DNA of 64,000 nucleotides. It comes from Gamsiella multidivaricata. Lineage: Eukaryota > Mortierellomycota > Mortierellomycetes > Mortierellales > Mortierellaceae. How positions within the stretch are numbered: the first letter of the stretch is position 1; each line of letters begins with the position of its first letter. The DNA lies in NCBI RefSeq assembly GCF_025024155.1, contig NW_026251741.1, forward strand, positions 309,586 through 373,585, written 5' to 3'. Positions 21,441 through 30,550 of this stretch are shown one piece after another. A program made the translations under genes and the position numbers. The notes under the pieces are model-generated. The model worked only from the letters and a program-made list of their open reading frames with translations, was not told the origin of the DNA and ran no database searches.

Positions 21441-21902
21441 GATGGAAAAGGAGGTGGACCTTGTGGATCGATCTCGTCCAGGTCGCGTCCTTTATCTCGT
21501 ACAAGGAGGACTGTTGCTCGGACTATTTGGCAAGGACGTATTCAAACGGCCAGAAAAGATTAGATCACGTCGCTCAGGCGGTTGTTGGCTCCATCCGAAA
21601 AGACAAGAAATTCGTCCGCTACCTTTCGTATAACGCAGAGACCGCAGCCGAGAACAAGCTTCAGGCTGACGTTGGAGAGTCGTCCTTGAGGTGGCCGAGG
21701 AAGAAGTGGAGGAGCGTGTGTGCATGAGAAGATCCCGAAGACAAAGGACCAAGAAAGGCAATAGTTAACACAAGCCACATTCCAGGGACAGGGAAAATCA
21801 ATTGCTTTGTTATGCCATGCAATGTCTGATCTTTTTTATTCGTTTTACAATATTTCTAGATATGAAATATGACGCCTCGATGAACTTTTCCTTCTCTTGG
21901 TC
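21441..21902. other. Spacer between bS18m and the PPR gene
   Basis: About 460 bp on the minus strand, holding the bS18m 3' end and the PPR promoter. No gene is seen. Confidence 0.4.
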
Positions 21903-22934
21903 TTAGTGCAGCTTAGCTGTAGGGCTGATGATGCACATGGCACGAGCACGGCGCACGGCCTTTGCGACCCGGCGCTGGTTCTTGGCTGAGAGTCCTGTTT
22001 GTTCCCGCGACATAAGTCGTCCCAATGGTGTGATGTAGTGTGACAGAAGCGTGGCATTCTATATTTCCGGCGAGAAGTACATCATGATTTAATAGTTAGT
22101 ATGCGGTGCCTAAACACCAAAGATCATGACCTATTTGCGCAAATATTGAATCGAAACGTCTTTGGTACCTTGTACTCGACAACCGGGTTCACCTTCAGGA
22201 TTTTGAGCTCATCCACAGGCTTGGGAGGGCGGGCATATGTGATTGTCTTGGAGTCGTTCAGATCCGAGGGTTTGTAGATCTATTATGAGTGCATGGGCAC
22301 AGATCAGCGGACATGTCAATTATCCATTGTGTTCCACTTCCATCCTGTACATTTCCATGACCCTGATAGGACTTCGATCCCTACATCTCCTTTCCTGAAG
22401 TTTCCACGAGAGAGTCTAGCCTGGTCGGTAGCAACTGATCCTGCCGTTTCTATTATTGTCGAACGAGAAATTAAGGACAAAAGCGTCAGATACTGATACA
22501 GCTGAAATGGAGCCATTGCGAGCAGATACTGCATATTGGAGGGCCACCTACGTGCGTTGATCGATCCTGTGATAATGGACATCAGGGTGTCGAATTCTAG
22601 GTGCCAGTAAACGAGTGAACAAGTTGGTAAGGCTAGGACTCAGCGACTTGGTGATCAGATTCGAATCAGGCTGATCCCGTGTCAAAAACGCGGGCAGGTG
22701 GTAGTGTCTCGGCCACGATAGCTGCATGGCTTTCAATCCAAGCATCAAGTTTGGCGGCATATATGTTCTCTGATGATTCTTACGGGGACGAGGCTCCTCT
22801 TCCTCCACAGCATCGCCCGACTTGAAGCGGCGGGAGACAAGGTTGTGAGCAGCGACGGAGGAAGTGCTGCCGAGCTGTGGGACGAGGGACTTGACTGACT
22901 TTGCAGTGGCGGTTCTGTATACTGAGGCGAGCAT
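21903..22934 (-). CDS. Mitochondrial ribosomal protein bS18m
   Basis: Small-subunit mitoribosomal protein of the bacterial S18 family. The last two exons are firm: 22279-22169 (IYKPSDLNDSKTITYARPPK...VVEYK) and 22058-21903. The latter carries the S18 core: NATLLSHYITPLGRLM, SREQTGLSAKNQRRVAKAV and RRARAMCIISPTAKLH. Exon 1 probably begins at 22934 (MLASVYRTATAKSVKSLVPQ), a good mitochondrial presequence, and ends at a GTAAGA donor near 22790. An intermediate exon at 22594-22552 (QFDTLMSIITGSINA) fits exon 1 in phase, but its junction to 22279 is out of phase with the obvious GTAGGT donor. That junction is therefore unresolved; it may use a GC donor or another donor. Confidence 0.78.
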
Positions 22935-23438
22935 GGGCGAAGGGATCGACAACTGGGGAGGGAGGGGAGGAGGACTGAAGCAGCTTCCCATGCCCGTGCT
23001 GTTGAGTTCCTTCTTCCGTGCAGGAATTGGTTCTGTGGCTTGCAAGCAGAATCATCAACACAAGGTACATGTACAAGAAACCCAGTTGCACCTTATTTTC
23101 AAGGACATGGTATCGCAAACGACCCATATACGGGTGGAGAGGCCTTGTGCGCACCTGGGGTTTCTCCTTCGGTTGCAACTAAAGCCTTGGTCGAGGAAAA
23201 GGTGCACAGGGTTTCTTTCAGTGCACACGTCTCCCTATAAACAAGTTTTGTTCTTGACACCGGATACGCTCTGCTTTGTTTTGCTTGCACTCTGCTATAC
23301 GCCCAGGCAAACCTTGTGCTTGCACATCCTACCCTCGTCGTTTTGGCGCTTTGGAAAAAGGCAAGGCACACACGAGGGTTGTGCTCTCTTATCTCTCTTC
23401 CCTCGCCAAACCAAAATACACACATCCAAAGCCAGAGT
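22935..23438. promoter_or_regulatory. Divergent promoter region, bS18m and ISG12-like copy 1
   Basis: About 500 bp between two divergent starts. There is no gene. The last 30 bp before the ISG12-like start are repeated almost exactly before copy 2 (near 24350-24376). Confidence 0.4.
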
Positions 23439-23969
23439 ATGACATACAAGAAGCCCACGAAAATCGCCTTTGGTGTCGCTATAGGAGCAACCGCTGTGCT
23501 CGCTGCACCAGCTGCCATCACCATCGCAGCCTGGGGCGCTGGATTTGGCCTTGGAGGTATCGGTGCGGGAACCTGGGCCGCAGGTTTCATGGCCTCTTAT
23601 GGAGGTACAGTCGCTTCGGGTTCTGCCTGTGCGGTCTTGCAGTCAATCGGAACTGGTGCACTCTTCACTGCCGGAACTGCAGCCTGTGCCACGGGTGGTG
23701 CGGCTGTTGGAGGAGCTGTGGCCGCAGCTCTTACGCCTGAGGAGGACAAGGATGGCGGGAAAGATAGTGACGAAGAAGGTAGCATCGAGGAAGTCGGCGA
23801 ACACAAGAATCGCAGCGAGAGCGACCAGCTTATTCGAAAGGCCAAGAACCTGACTTCAGCTGAGCCGGCAAAGATCACCAAGACCAACACATTCAGGGCT
23901 GAAGTGGGTGTGAGAGACCTCTCTTTCTCTGTCGAGAGCTCTTTGTCTACAGAAATCATTTGCAAATAA
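23439..23969 (+). CDS. ISG12/IFI6-like small hydrophobic protein, copy 1
   Basis: A 176-residue, intronless protein. Residues 10-100 are almost only Gly, Ala and other small or hydrophobic residues, with the core GFGLGGIGAGTWAAGFMASY followed by GGTVASGSACAVLQSIGTGA. This matches the pattern GF...GI.AG..A...M...GG.V..GS..A.LQS.GA.G of the Ifi-6-16 (ISG12/IFI27/IFI6) family, whose animal members are small membrane proteins, many mitochondrial, linked to apoptosis. A charged tail follows (EEDKDGGKDSDEEGSIEEVG) to residue 176. It is the first of seven tandem same-strand copies. The role in fungi is unknown. The start is the only Met before the hydrophobic core. Confidence 0.75.
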   Translation: MTYKKPTKIAFGVAIGATAVLAAPAAITIAAWGAGFGLGGIGAGTWAAGFMASYGGTVASGSACAVLQSIGTGALFTAGTAACATGGAAVGGAVAAALTPEEDKDGGKDSDEEGSIEEVGEHKNRSESDQLIRKAKNLTSAEPAKITKTNTFRAEVGVRDLSFSVESSLSTEIICK

Positions 23970-24376
23970 CCTGTGTAAATACCCCAGCCGGTGGCCATGT
24001 TAGTGCAGAACTGCAGTAATATCAAATAAATCAAACCAATTCTTATACGACTCACAGATTCATGGACGTTCATGGAGTACGGCACTTTATTGCTGCTTCT
24101 TCTTCTTGCGCCGATTGACCTTCCTTCAGATAACAGTGCAGCCAAGGCTTACTTTGCCAAGGTCCCTCAAGGCGGTCTTCCAAAAGTGTTGTAACTTGAG
24201 GGCGATGCAGGAGAGCTTGTTAAAAGATTATACTGGTGGTACTGCGACTTTCTGGGGAAGGCACTACTTCTATTATCGCGTTGGGACAGGACGAGATTTT
24301 AACACTCTTGTTTTCCCTTCCCTCATTCTGCTCGCTCAAACATCAAAATCAAAATGCACACATCCAAAGCCAGAGT

Positions 24377-24727
24377 ATGACACTCAAGTCCGAGAAAATC
24401 ACCCTTGGTGTCTTTATAGGAGCAACCGCTGTGGTCGCTGTACCAGTTACCGTCACCCTCGCAGCCTGGGGGGCTGGATTTAGCATCGGAGGTATCAGTG
24501 CGGGAACCTGGGCCACAGGTTTCATGGCCTCTTACAAAGGTGCAGTCGCTTCGGGTTCTGCCTGTGCGGCCTTACAGTCGATCGGAGCTGGTACACTCCT
24601 CGCCGCTGGAACAACTGCTGTCTGTGCCACGGGCGGCGGCGCTGTTGGAGGGATTGTGGCCGCAGCTCTTACGTCTGGGGAGGACGAGAATGGTGGGAAA
24701 GGTAGCAGCAAGGAAGCCAGCGGATAA
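24377..24727 (+). CDS. ISG12/IFI6-like protein, copy 2, C-terminally shortened
   Basis: A 116-residue close paralogue of copy 1. The core reads GFSIGGISAGTWATGFMASY then KGAVASGSACAALQSIGAGT. The 5' flank and the sequence after the stop are also homologous to copy 1. The DNA at about 24728-24815 aligns with the charged tail of copy 1, but one base is missing near 24724-24728. This brings in a TAA and leaves the tail untranslated. It arose by tandem duplication followed by a truncating deletion. Confidence 0.72.
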   Translation: MTLKSEKITLGVFIGATAVVAVPVTVTLAAWGAGFSIGGISAGTWATGFMASYKGAVASGSACAALQSIGAGTLLAAGTTAVCATGGGAVGGIVAAALTSGEDENGGKGSSKEASG

Positions 24728-25259
24728 AGAACGACAGCGAGAGCGACCACCTTATTCGAGAGGCCAAGAACCTGACTTCAGCTGAGCCGGCAAGGACCAC
24801 AAAGACCAAGACGTCTCTCTCTCCGTCGAGTGTGCTTCATTTGCAGATGTGCGATGTAAACACCTTACCTAGTAACCAAATAAATCAACTGGTTCTTTTG
24901 CATGATTCGATTTTCATTGCTGAGGTTGTGCTGGATCTTCTTTCCCCAATTGACCTTCAGGGGGCAATCCAGCAGAGGTTCACCTCGCCAAGAACACTTC
25001 CAGCAAGAGCGGTATGGCTTGAAGGCGACACAGGACGTGGCTACAACAACACCAGTATGTTTCCCCACTCCTCTGCTGTTTAGATCGCCCGAAATGGTAG
25101 TATTCAATCCATCTTAAAATGCTATAAATATAGCTTTTTCAGAGGACCACCATGCTGCTATGCCTCTTTCTCCCAAACCAAGCACATCTCAATACATCTT
25201 AAAACACTTTACTGTACACTCCTCAACACACCTTGAATTGGCACAGCACCAAGCCTAAT
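24728..25259. other. Intergenic with relict tail of copy 2 and promoter of copy 3
   Basis: 24728-24815 is the untranslated remnant of the copy-2 tail. The rest shows no gene. A TATAAATA box at 25123-25130 sits 130 bp before the copy-3 start. Confidence 0.5.
25123..25130 (+). promoter_or_regulatory. TATA-box candidate for ISG12-like copy 3
   Basis: TATAAATA lies 130 bp upstream of the copy-3 ATG. The position suits a core promoter with a leader of about 100 bases. Support is the motif only. Confidence 0.35.
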
Positions 25260-25886
25260 ATGGCGCCGACCACCGAAGGATACGCGGGAACAAGCACGAC
25301 GGAGATAATCGTTACCGGGGCGCTTGCCGTCATTGTAGCCGCTGCCTCCCCTATCATTGCCGCCAGTGTTGTCGGAGCAGTAGGGTTTGGAGCCGGAGGA
25401 ATCGTAGCTGGAACCCCTGCCGCCGCTATTATGGCGACTTATGGAGGCACGGTTGGCGTAGGTTCTGCATGCGCAGTTCTGCAGTCTGTCGGGGCTGCAG
25501 GACTCGGAGTTTTTGGAACAACTTTCGTCAGCGCATTGGGGGCTGCAACAGTTGCCGCTGGAGCTGCAGGCGCTTCAAAACTCACTGCAGCTGGGTCTGG
25601 GTTTGCGAGTGTTGCCGACGCTAGTTTCAATGTAACTAAATACGTTTTTTCTCAGAAATGGGAAAAAGTCGCCGTCGGATTCGATATGACTGGAGCCAAG
25701 GCGTCATTCCAAGTTGTCAGGACGGGAATCGCGAACGCGCCGGGGATTGCGACCGCTTTCGTTAGGAGCACAGCCCCTACTGGACTCAGTAAGATTGGAG
25801 CAGGGCTTTCCCGAGATGCTATTGCCGCAATGGCTACGAAAAAGAGAGCTGGAGCTGGCGTGGACAACAGGGACTTGGGAAACTAG
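25260..25886 (+). CDS. ISG12/IFI6-like protein, copy 3 (long form)
   Basis: A 208-residue, intronless protein. The hydrophobic core GFGAGGIVAGTPAAAIMATY then GGTVGVGSACAVLQSVGAAG matches the Ifi-6-16 pattern. The next 90 residues differ from the other copies: TFVSALGAATVAAGAAGASK, then KYVFSQKWEKVAVGFDMTGA, then a Gly/Ala/Ser-rich end with KKRAGAGVDNRDLGN. It is the longest copy. The start is the first ATG in the frame. Confidence 0.72.
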   Translation: MAPTTEGYAGTSTTEIIVTGALAVIVAAASPIIAASVVGAVGFGAGGIVAGTPAAAIMATYGGTVGVGSACAVLQSVGAAGLGVFGTTFVSALGAATVAAGAAGASKLTAAGSGFASVADASFNVTKYVFSQKWEKVAVGFDMTGAKASFQVVRTGIANAPGIATAFVRSTAPTGLSKIGAGLSRDAIAAMATKKRAGAGVDNRDLGN

Positions 25887-26969
25887 GGTCGTTGCCGGCG
25901 CAGGTGCACTAGGCAGCCAGGATGGAGAGCATGAAGACGACAAGTAATGCGGTGAAACACAGAGAGTCCGAGACAATTGGTCCTATGCTTGACACCTTCG
26001 CTTGCTATTTCAAGGACACTGCTCCTTTCAGATTCATGCAATCCATACGAGAATACATGAAGAATAAAGCGGCTTCGGCTATCATTGCTGCGAGTGAAGC
26101 AGCAACATTTTCTATCTCCAAGCGTCCTCTGAATCGTGCTAATTGTTTCCGTTTGCTATTTGATTCCGCCTGCTATTTGTTTTCGCATTCACCAGCGTGT
26201 CCAGTACAATATCTCTGCGAACCCTTGAGTGCAATCGGGTATTTATTTATTTACCGTGCGAAAGATAGTCAAGGCGGGCCAAGGCCACTGTGGTTCATGC
26301 AACATGCGACATGCAACATGCGACATGCAGGAGTGAGCATTTACCGGAAAGAGATAGGCTTCGCCATTGTTGGCACTACCTCTTCCCACTTTTTTACCAA
26401 TCCATCAATCTATCACGCTGCTCTACGACCAGATACTTTCCCACACGTCCTGGATTAGTCCTGCGCGCTCCCAGTAGACCAGTACTTACAGTCCCTGGAA
26501 TCCCGGGCTAGGGCCTGCAAATCTCACTGCATGATCCTGGACTTTATCGGTCTGACTCTGTCTGCGCGTACTTACAATGGATCATGCTTTACAGTTATAG
26601 TCTTCGTGGCGGTTATTCAAACAGCTGTAGCCAATGTTCTTTCGTGGACGACCCCAAGGGCTGACTCTGTAGGCACACTGCTACCAACAATATTGCTTTT
26701 AAGCTACCGACCCCAATTTCCCTTCTTCATCCTAGTCTATAGTTAATAAACTTTGGTAATCCAGGGCGATTTCCTGTCAGATTCAGGGATCGTCTTTTAT
26801 GTGCGTGTACTGGTTCCCTTCCCACCTGCACATAACAAACAATACTGGTGACATTCTTTCCGTGACCAACTGCTGTGCTTTTAGAGCAAAATCTCCTTTT
26901 TTATCTTTCGCCCCCCTCTCCCTGCAATCAAACCACCCCTGAACACACCACGCCTCGACTTCACTAAGC
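25887..26969. other. Intergenic, about 1.1 kb
   Basis: No supported gene. An open frame over 25922-26458 has no family resemblance and unusual composition. The short words GACATGCA/AACATGCG recur near 26298-26330. Confidence 0.35.
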
Positions 26970-27711
26970 ATGACACACAGTGCAGCTGAATACTTCGCCA
27001 TCGGGACCGCCTTTGTTTCTGTCGGCAAGCAATCATCATCAGGACTGTCGGAATGGCAGGATTTGGCGCTGGAGGTATCGTGGCTGGGATTCCTGCTGCC
27101 GCTATTATGGCCACTTATGGAGGCACGATTGGTGCAGGCTCTGAATGCACAATTCTGCAGGCTTTTGGGGCTATTGGACTCGGGGCCACTGAGATAACTG
27201 CCGCCGCTGAGGCTGCTTTCAGGGATGTGAGACCGAAAAACACGGGAGCGACCGTGAACAGCACAAGAATTCGACGACGACTGCAGTTCCCTCTGTCGGT
27301 ACTGGCAAATCCGATGGAGCCGAAGCAGGTCTTGTCTATGCGTTGGCAGCTGCGGTCATTCTTGCTGCGATACTTCGGGAAATGAGGGCTAGAAACGGCG
27401 ACAGCGAATATGGAGAGAGCGAGGACAACGACAAAAAAAGCGAGGATGGCAAGGATTCGATGTCGAACTCAGCAAGCGCCATCGAGACTCATGAATTAAA
27501 TGTTGCGGATACAGTGTTCGGAGGCACTTTGGGCAGTGCGACCGATAACTCTCGAGCTCCAACTGCAGATGAACTCGGTCCTGCCTTGGATTGTCCAGCC
27601 AATGGGCAGGAAGGTGTGGACGGTGCTGGAACTACGTCCGATGTATCGACCGAAACGGGAGTTGGGTACGACGATGACGACGGTGAGGGAAAGCAGAAGA
27701 GACAGAAATAG
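26970..27711 (+). pseudogene. ISG12/IFI6-like copy 4, frame broken twice
   Basis: The N-terminus (MTHSAAEYFAIGTAF) matches copy 7 but is followed by a 2-base insertion relative to copy 7 near 27015-27027. The core (MAGFGAGGIVAGIPAAAIMA, then TYGGTIGAGSECTILQAFGA) is therefore in another frame. The acidic tail (AAILREMRARNGDSEYGESE onward, ending EGKQKRQK at 27711) is in a third frame after a second shift near 27230. No GT-AG intron of normal size repairs the first shift. It is either a decayed gene or one with unrecognised processing or a sequencing error. Confidence 0.6.
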
Positions 27712-28121
27712 TTGTCAGCTAGCGAGACCCTCAAAGGAGCTGGCACCTTTATTTGGCAGCGCAGTAACAAAAGCTGCACCTCTTCTACTGGGCCTGTGTG
27801 GATGCGGTGCTCGAAAGAGAGACGCTTCATTCTCTACTGGGAACCTTCGCCAGGCGGTGCTGTCACCCTGCTCTACTCGGATCCTTGATAGCACGGGCCA
27901 GCTATGGTGAATAAAGCAGCAGTCTCTCGTCACGTACAAGTTCACCTTTGCTTAACGCGAAGTGCGCAGAGGAGCCAGCCAAGACAACAGGGGCGGGCAC
28001 TGGGTAGGTGTCAGAGAACAATGACAAAGGTCAGCTGCGCCATCGCTGGCACTATTTCTTTCCTCTTCTCAGTTCTCATCCTTCACGCATACCTATCTAC
28101 ACTACCACTGCCATATTCAAG

Positions 28122-28397
28122 ATGTCAATATTCTCATTTTTTGGCAGAGGCATTGGGGGAGCAGCCGCTGCAGCACTTGTCGCCACCGCCGTAGCCTGGG
28201 TTATTGGATTTGGGCCCACAGGCATCACCGCGGGGAGTTTGGCTACATCAATAATGGCCACTTATGGTGGTGCGGTCCCTTCAGGATCCTTCTGTGCGAT
28301 CATGCAGTCTATTGGGACTGGGGCGCTCCTTCGCGCCAAGTCAATCATCATCTTTCTCATTGGAGCTGCAGCTGCTGGAGCTGCGAGTGCTATTTAA
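28122..28397 (+). CDS. ISG12/IFI6-like protein, copy 5 (short form)
   Basis: A 91-residue protein reduced to the hydrophobic core. It starts MSIFSFFGRGIGGAAAAALV and has GFGPTGITAGSLATSIMATY then GGAVPSGSFCAIMQSIGTGA. It ends in a second hydrophobic segment (IIIFLIGAAAAGAASAI) and has no charged tail. In size and form it is the copy closest to animal ISG12/IFI27. Confidence 0.72.
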   Translation: MSIFSFFGRGIGGAAAAALVATAVAWVIGFGPTGITAGSLATSIMATYGGAVPSGSFCAIMQSIGTGALLRAKSIIIFLIGAAAAGAASAI

Positions 28398-28782
28398 ACG
28401 GCTCACTGCCCACCCCGCTCCACCACACCAGATGATCCACAAGCGATCCATCTGCAAGTAAGCAAGCGATCCTCACATGCATTCCAAGCTAGCGGATCCT
28501 CACGCACAAGTTTTTTCATTAATAAAAAATCGATTGAGCATTGCTCTATTCAACAACGATCTGAAGAAGCCTGGGGGAATCGTCTTTTATGCTCTGCGAT
28601 GTTACTGTCCAGAACTCTCTATGTGAAGCCCCCTTTCGTCCTTGTTCTGGACCAGTGATTTCAAAGTATAGTAAATGCGAGACATGCAATGGCCACTGAA
28701 CTCGCAGCTGTGCTTGAGACTGTGCTGCATCCCACTTTACCGCTGTCGCCCTGGAATGCACGCATGAATCGGTCCAAAAAAG

Positions 28783-28935
28783 AAAAAAAAAAAAAAAAAA
28801 AAAAAAGCTTGGCATGACCGTGCGAGGGGGACAAGCATTGGCCACTTTAGAGAAACGATTCGAGGGACAATCGGCCTCGCTATGGTTTTAGGGTCCACTT
28901 TCACTTTCACCTTTTTTTTTTTTTTTTTTTTTTTT
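28783..28935. repeat. A24 and T24 runs in inverted orientation
   Basis: An A24 run (28783-28806) and a T24 run (28912-28935) lie 105 bp apart between ISG12-like copies 5 and 6. They could pair as a long A/T stem. They may only be expanded homopolymers. Confidence 0.6.
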
Positions 28936-29010
28936 GCCTTTTTACACCTTTCGCTAATCCCTCCATTTCTCAGCAAAACCACAAATTTCCGTACGACCCA
29001 GATCAAGAAC

Positions 29011-29283
29011 ATGTTGCTCCTTGTGTTCGCCATCATGCTCGCCGTGATACTCGCAGCTCCAGTAGCCATCACGCTCACTGTCTGGGGCCTCGGATTTCGC
29101 TCTCATGGTATCGCCGCGAGAAGTTGGGCTACGCTGATCATGGCCACCTATGGAGGCACGGTCAGAACTGGATCCATCTGTGCGCTCCTGCAGTGGATCG
29201 GAACTGGATCGCTCCTCACGGCCAGGACAATTGCGATCTGTGTCGCGGGAATTGCAACAGTCATAGCAGCTATCTTTTCTTGA
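29011..29283 (+). CDS. ISG12/IFI6-like protein, copy 6 (short form)
   Basis: A 90-residue short-form paralogue of copy 5. It starts MLLLVFAIMLAVILAAPVAI, which could act as a signal anchor. The core is GFRSHGIAARSWATLIMATY then GGTVRTGSICALLQWIGTGS, and it ends IAICVAGIATVIAAIFS. Two hydrophobic helices flank the core. Confidence 0.7.
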   Translation: MLLLVFAIMLAVILAAPVAITLTVWGLGFRSHGIAARSWATLIMATYGGTVRTGSICALLQWIGTGSLLTARTIAICVAGIATVIAAIFS

Positions 29284-29707
29284 TCAGCCCTGTATCCATC
29301 GTGTGTGTTCAAAGCACGGAGTCACCAGAGAAATCCCACAAGACGACCTGTTAGCGACACCAGCAGCAACCCAGGGCCATCAATTTTTTTTTTTACGTCC
29401 TAGTCTGTAGTCTTGCTCTGTAAGGACTATACAGTGACCAATAAATAGAGCAATTGCACCGGAAGAGTCCGAGGTAATAGTCGGTCATGTTCAAGAAACC
29501 GCGTCTTTCTTTATTGTACACCTGTTCTCCTCTAGGATATTACGGTCTATAGCAAGCACAATTATGGTCTTTAACTTGCGTTCGAGACCAGTGAGTCAGG
29601 AAGCGCATGTAGGACACAATCAAGCCTTCGCCATTTGATGCGTTTTGAGAGCAAAACTCTTTACATTAAACTTCCCCAACAGCCAAACCTTGTTGAGTTG
29701 GCGAAGC

Positions 29708-30184
29708 ATGACACGCAATACAGCCGAGAACTTCGCCATCGGGGCCGCCTATTGCTGTCGACCAGTAGTCATCACCAGAGCTGTCGGACTAGCAGGATTA
29801 GGCGCTGGAGGTATCGTGACTGGAACTCCTGCTGCCGCTATTAGGGCCACATACGGAGGCATGGTTGGTGCAGGCTGCGCATGCGCAGTTCTGCAGTTTG
29901 TTGGGGCTGTTGGGCTCGGGGCTATTGGGTCAGCTGTTTTCAGCGCATTGGGATGCACGACAGCTGCCGCTGGGGCAAATTTAAGGAAAAACCAAGTCCG
30001 GAAACAGTGGCTGGCGACAAGAGACACTCGGAAGACAAATGCCGCGATAATGACAAAGACAGGGCGAAGTAGAGTGAGAGCGAGAGCGGCTCTGCGTGGA
30101 TGGAGGAATCGGAAGAGAAACCGCTCAGGGGATCCATGTCGAAAGACGCTGATTCTGGCCTATAGCATGTTTTATTGCATTTAG
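29708..30184 (+). CDS. ISG12/IFI6-like protein, copy 7, tail in shifted frame
   Basis: A 158-residue sister of copy 4. It starts MTRNTAENFAIGAAYCCRPV and has the core GLGAGGIVTGTPAAAIRATY then GGMVGAGCACAVLQFVGAVG. After about residue 95 the tail is strongly basic (GRSRVRARAALRGWRNRKRN). In the frame beside it the same DNA reads as an acidic, Ser/Glu-rich tail (GDKRHSEDKCRDNDKDRAK, later SESESGS and EESEEK) like those of copies 1 and 4. A frameshift near 29970 is likely. The core domain is intact. Confidence 0.65.
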   Translation: MTRNTAENFAIGAAYCCRPVVITRAVGLAGLGAGGIVTGTPAAAIRATYGGMVGAGCACAVLQFVGAVGLGAIGSAVFSALGCTTAAAGANLRKNQVRKQWLATRDTRKTNAAIMTKTGRSRVRARAALRGWRNRKRNRSGDPCRKTLILAYSMFYCI

Positions 30185-30550
30185 TCGACAAGATGGGCGC
30201 ATGAAGCTATGCATGTTTTCCATTGAATTCCCTTTTTCGAGAAATGAACCTTATTGTGGTTTAGCATAAGTTACGCAAAGTTGTACCATGTAATTTAAGC
30301 CGCTTTATTCATCCGTGCGAAACAGGCGAAGCAAGAATGATTATGCACTGTCTACACAGGTCTTTTGAACCAAAGCCTCTAGAATTTAATTTGATATTGG
30401 CTCACTCTTGCTTCGCCAGTCATCCAAGGCTCCTCTCCTGAGAGCCTTCTTAATGTGCCCCTCGAACACGAGCAAAGTCTCGATCAATTCCATCGACTAT
30501 GCTCTGAACATCAGTTCCATTTTTCTAAACTTCGCCATAGTTTTATTAGC
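30185..30550. other. Intergenic between the ISG12-like array and the SNAPC1-like gene
   Basis: Convergent 3' flanks; no gene is seen. Confidence 0.4.

Noticed and set aside
27226..27285. 60-base intron (GTGAGA...CTGCAG) in ISG12-like copy 4
   Set aside because: Its length is a multiple of three, so it does not repair the frame change.
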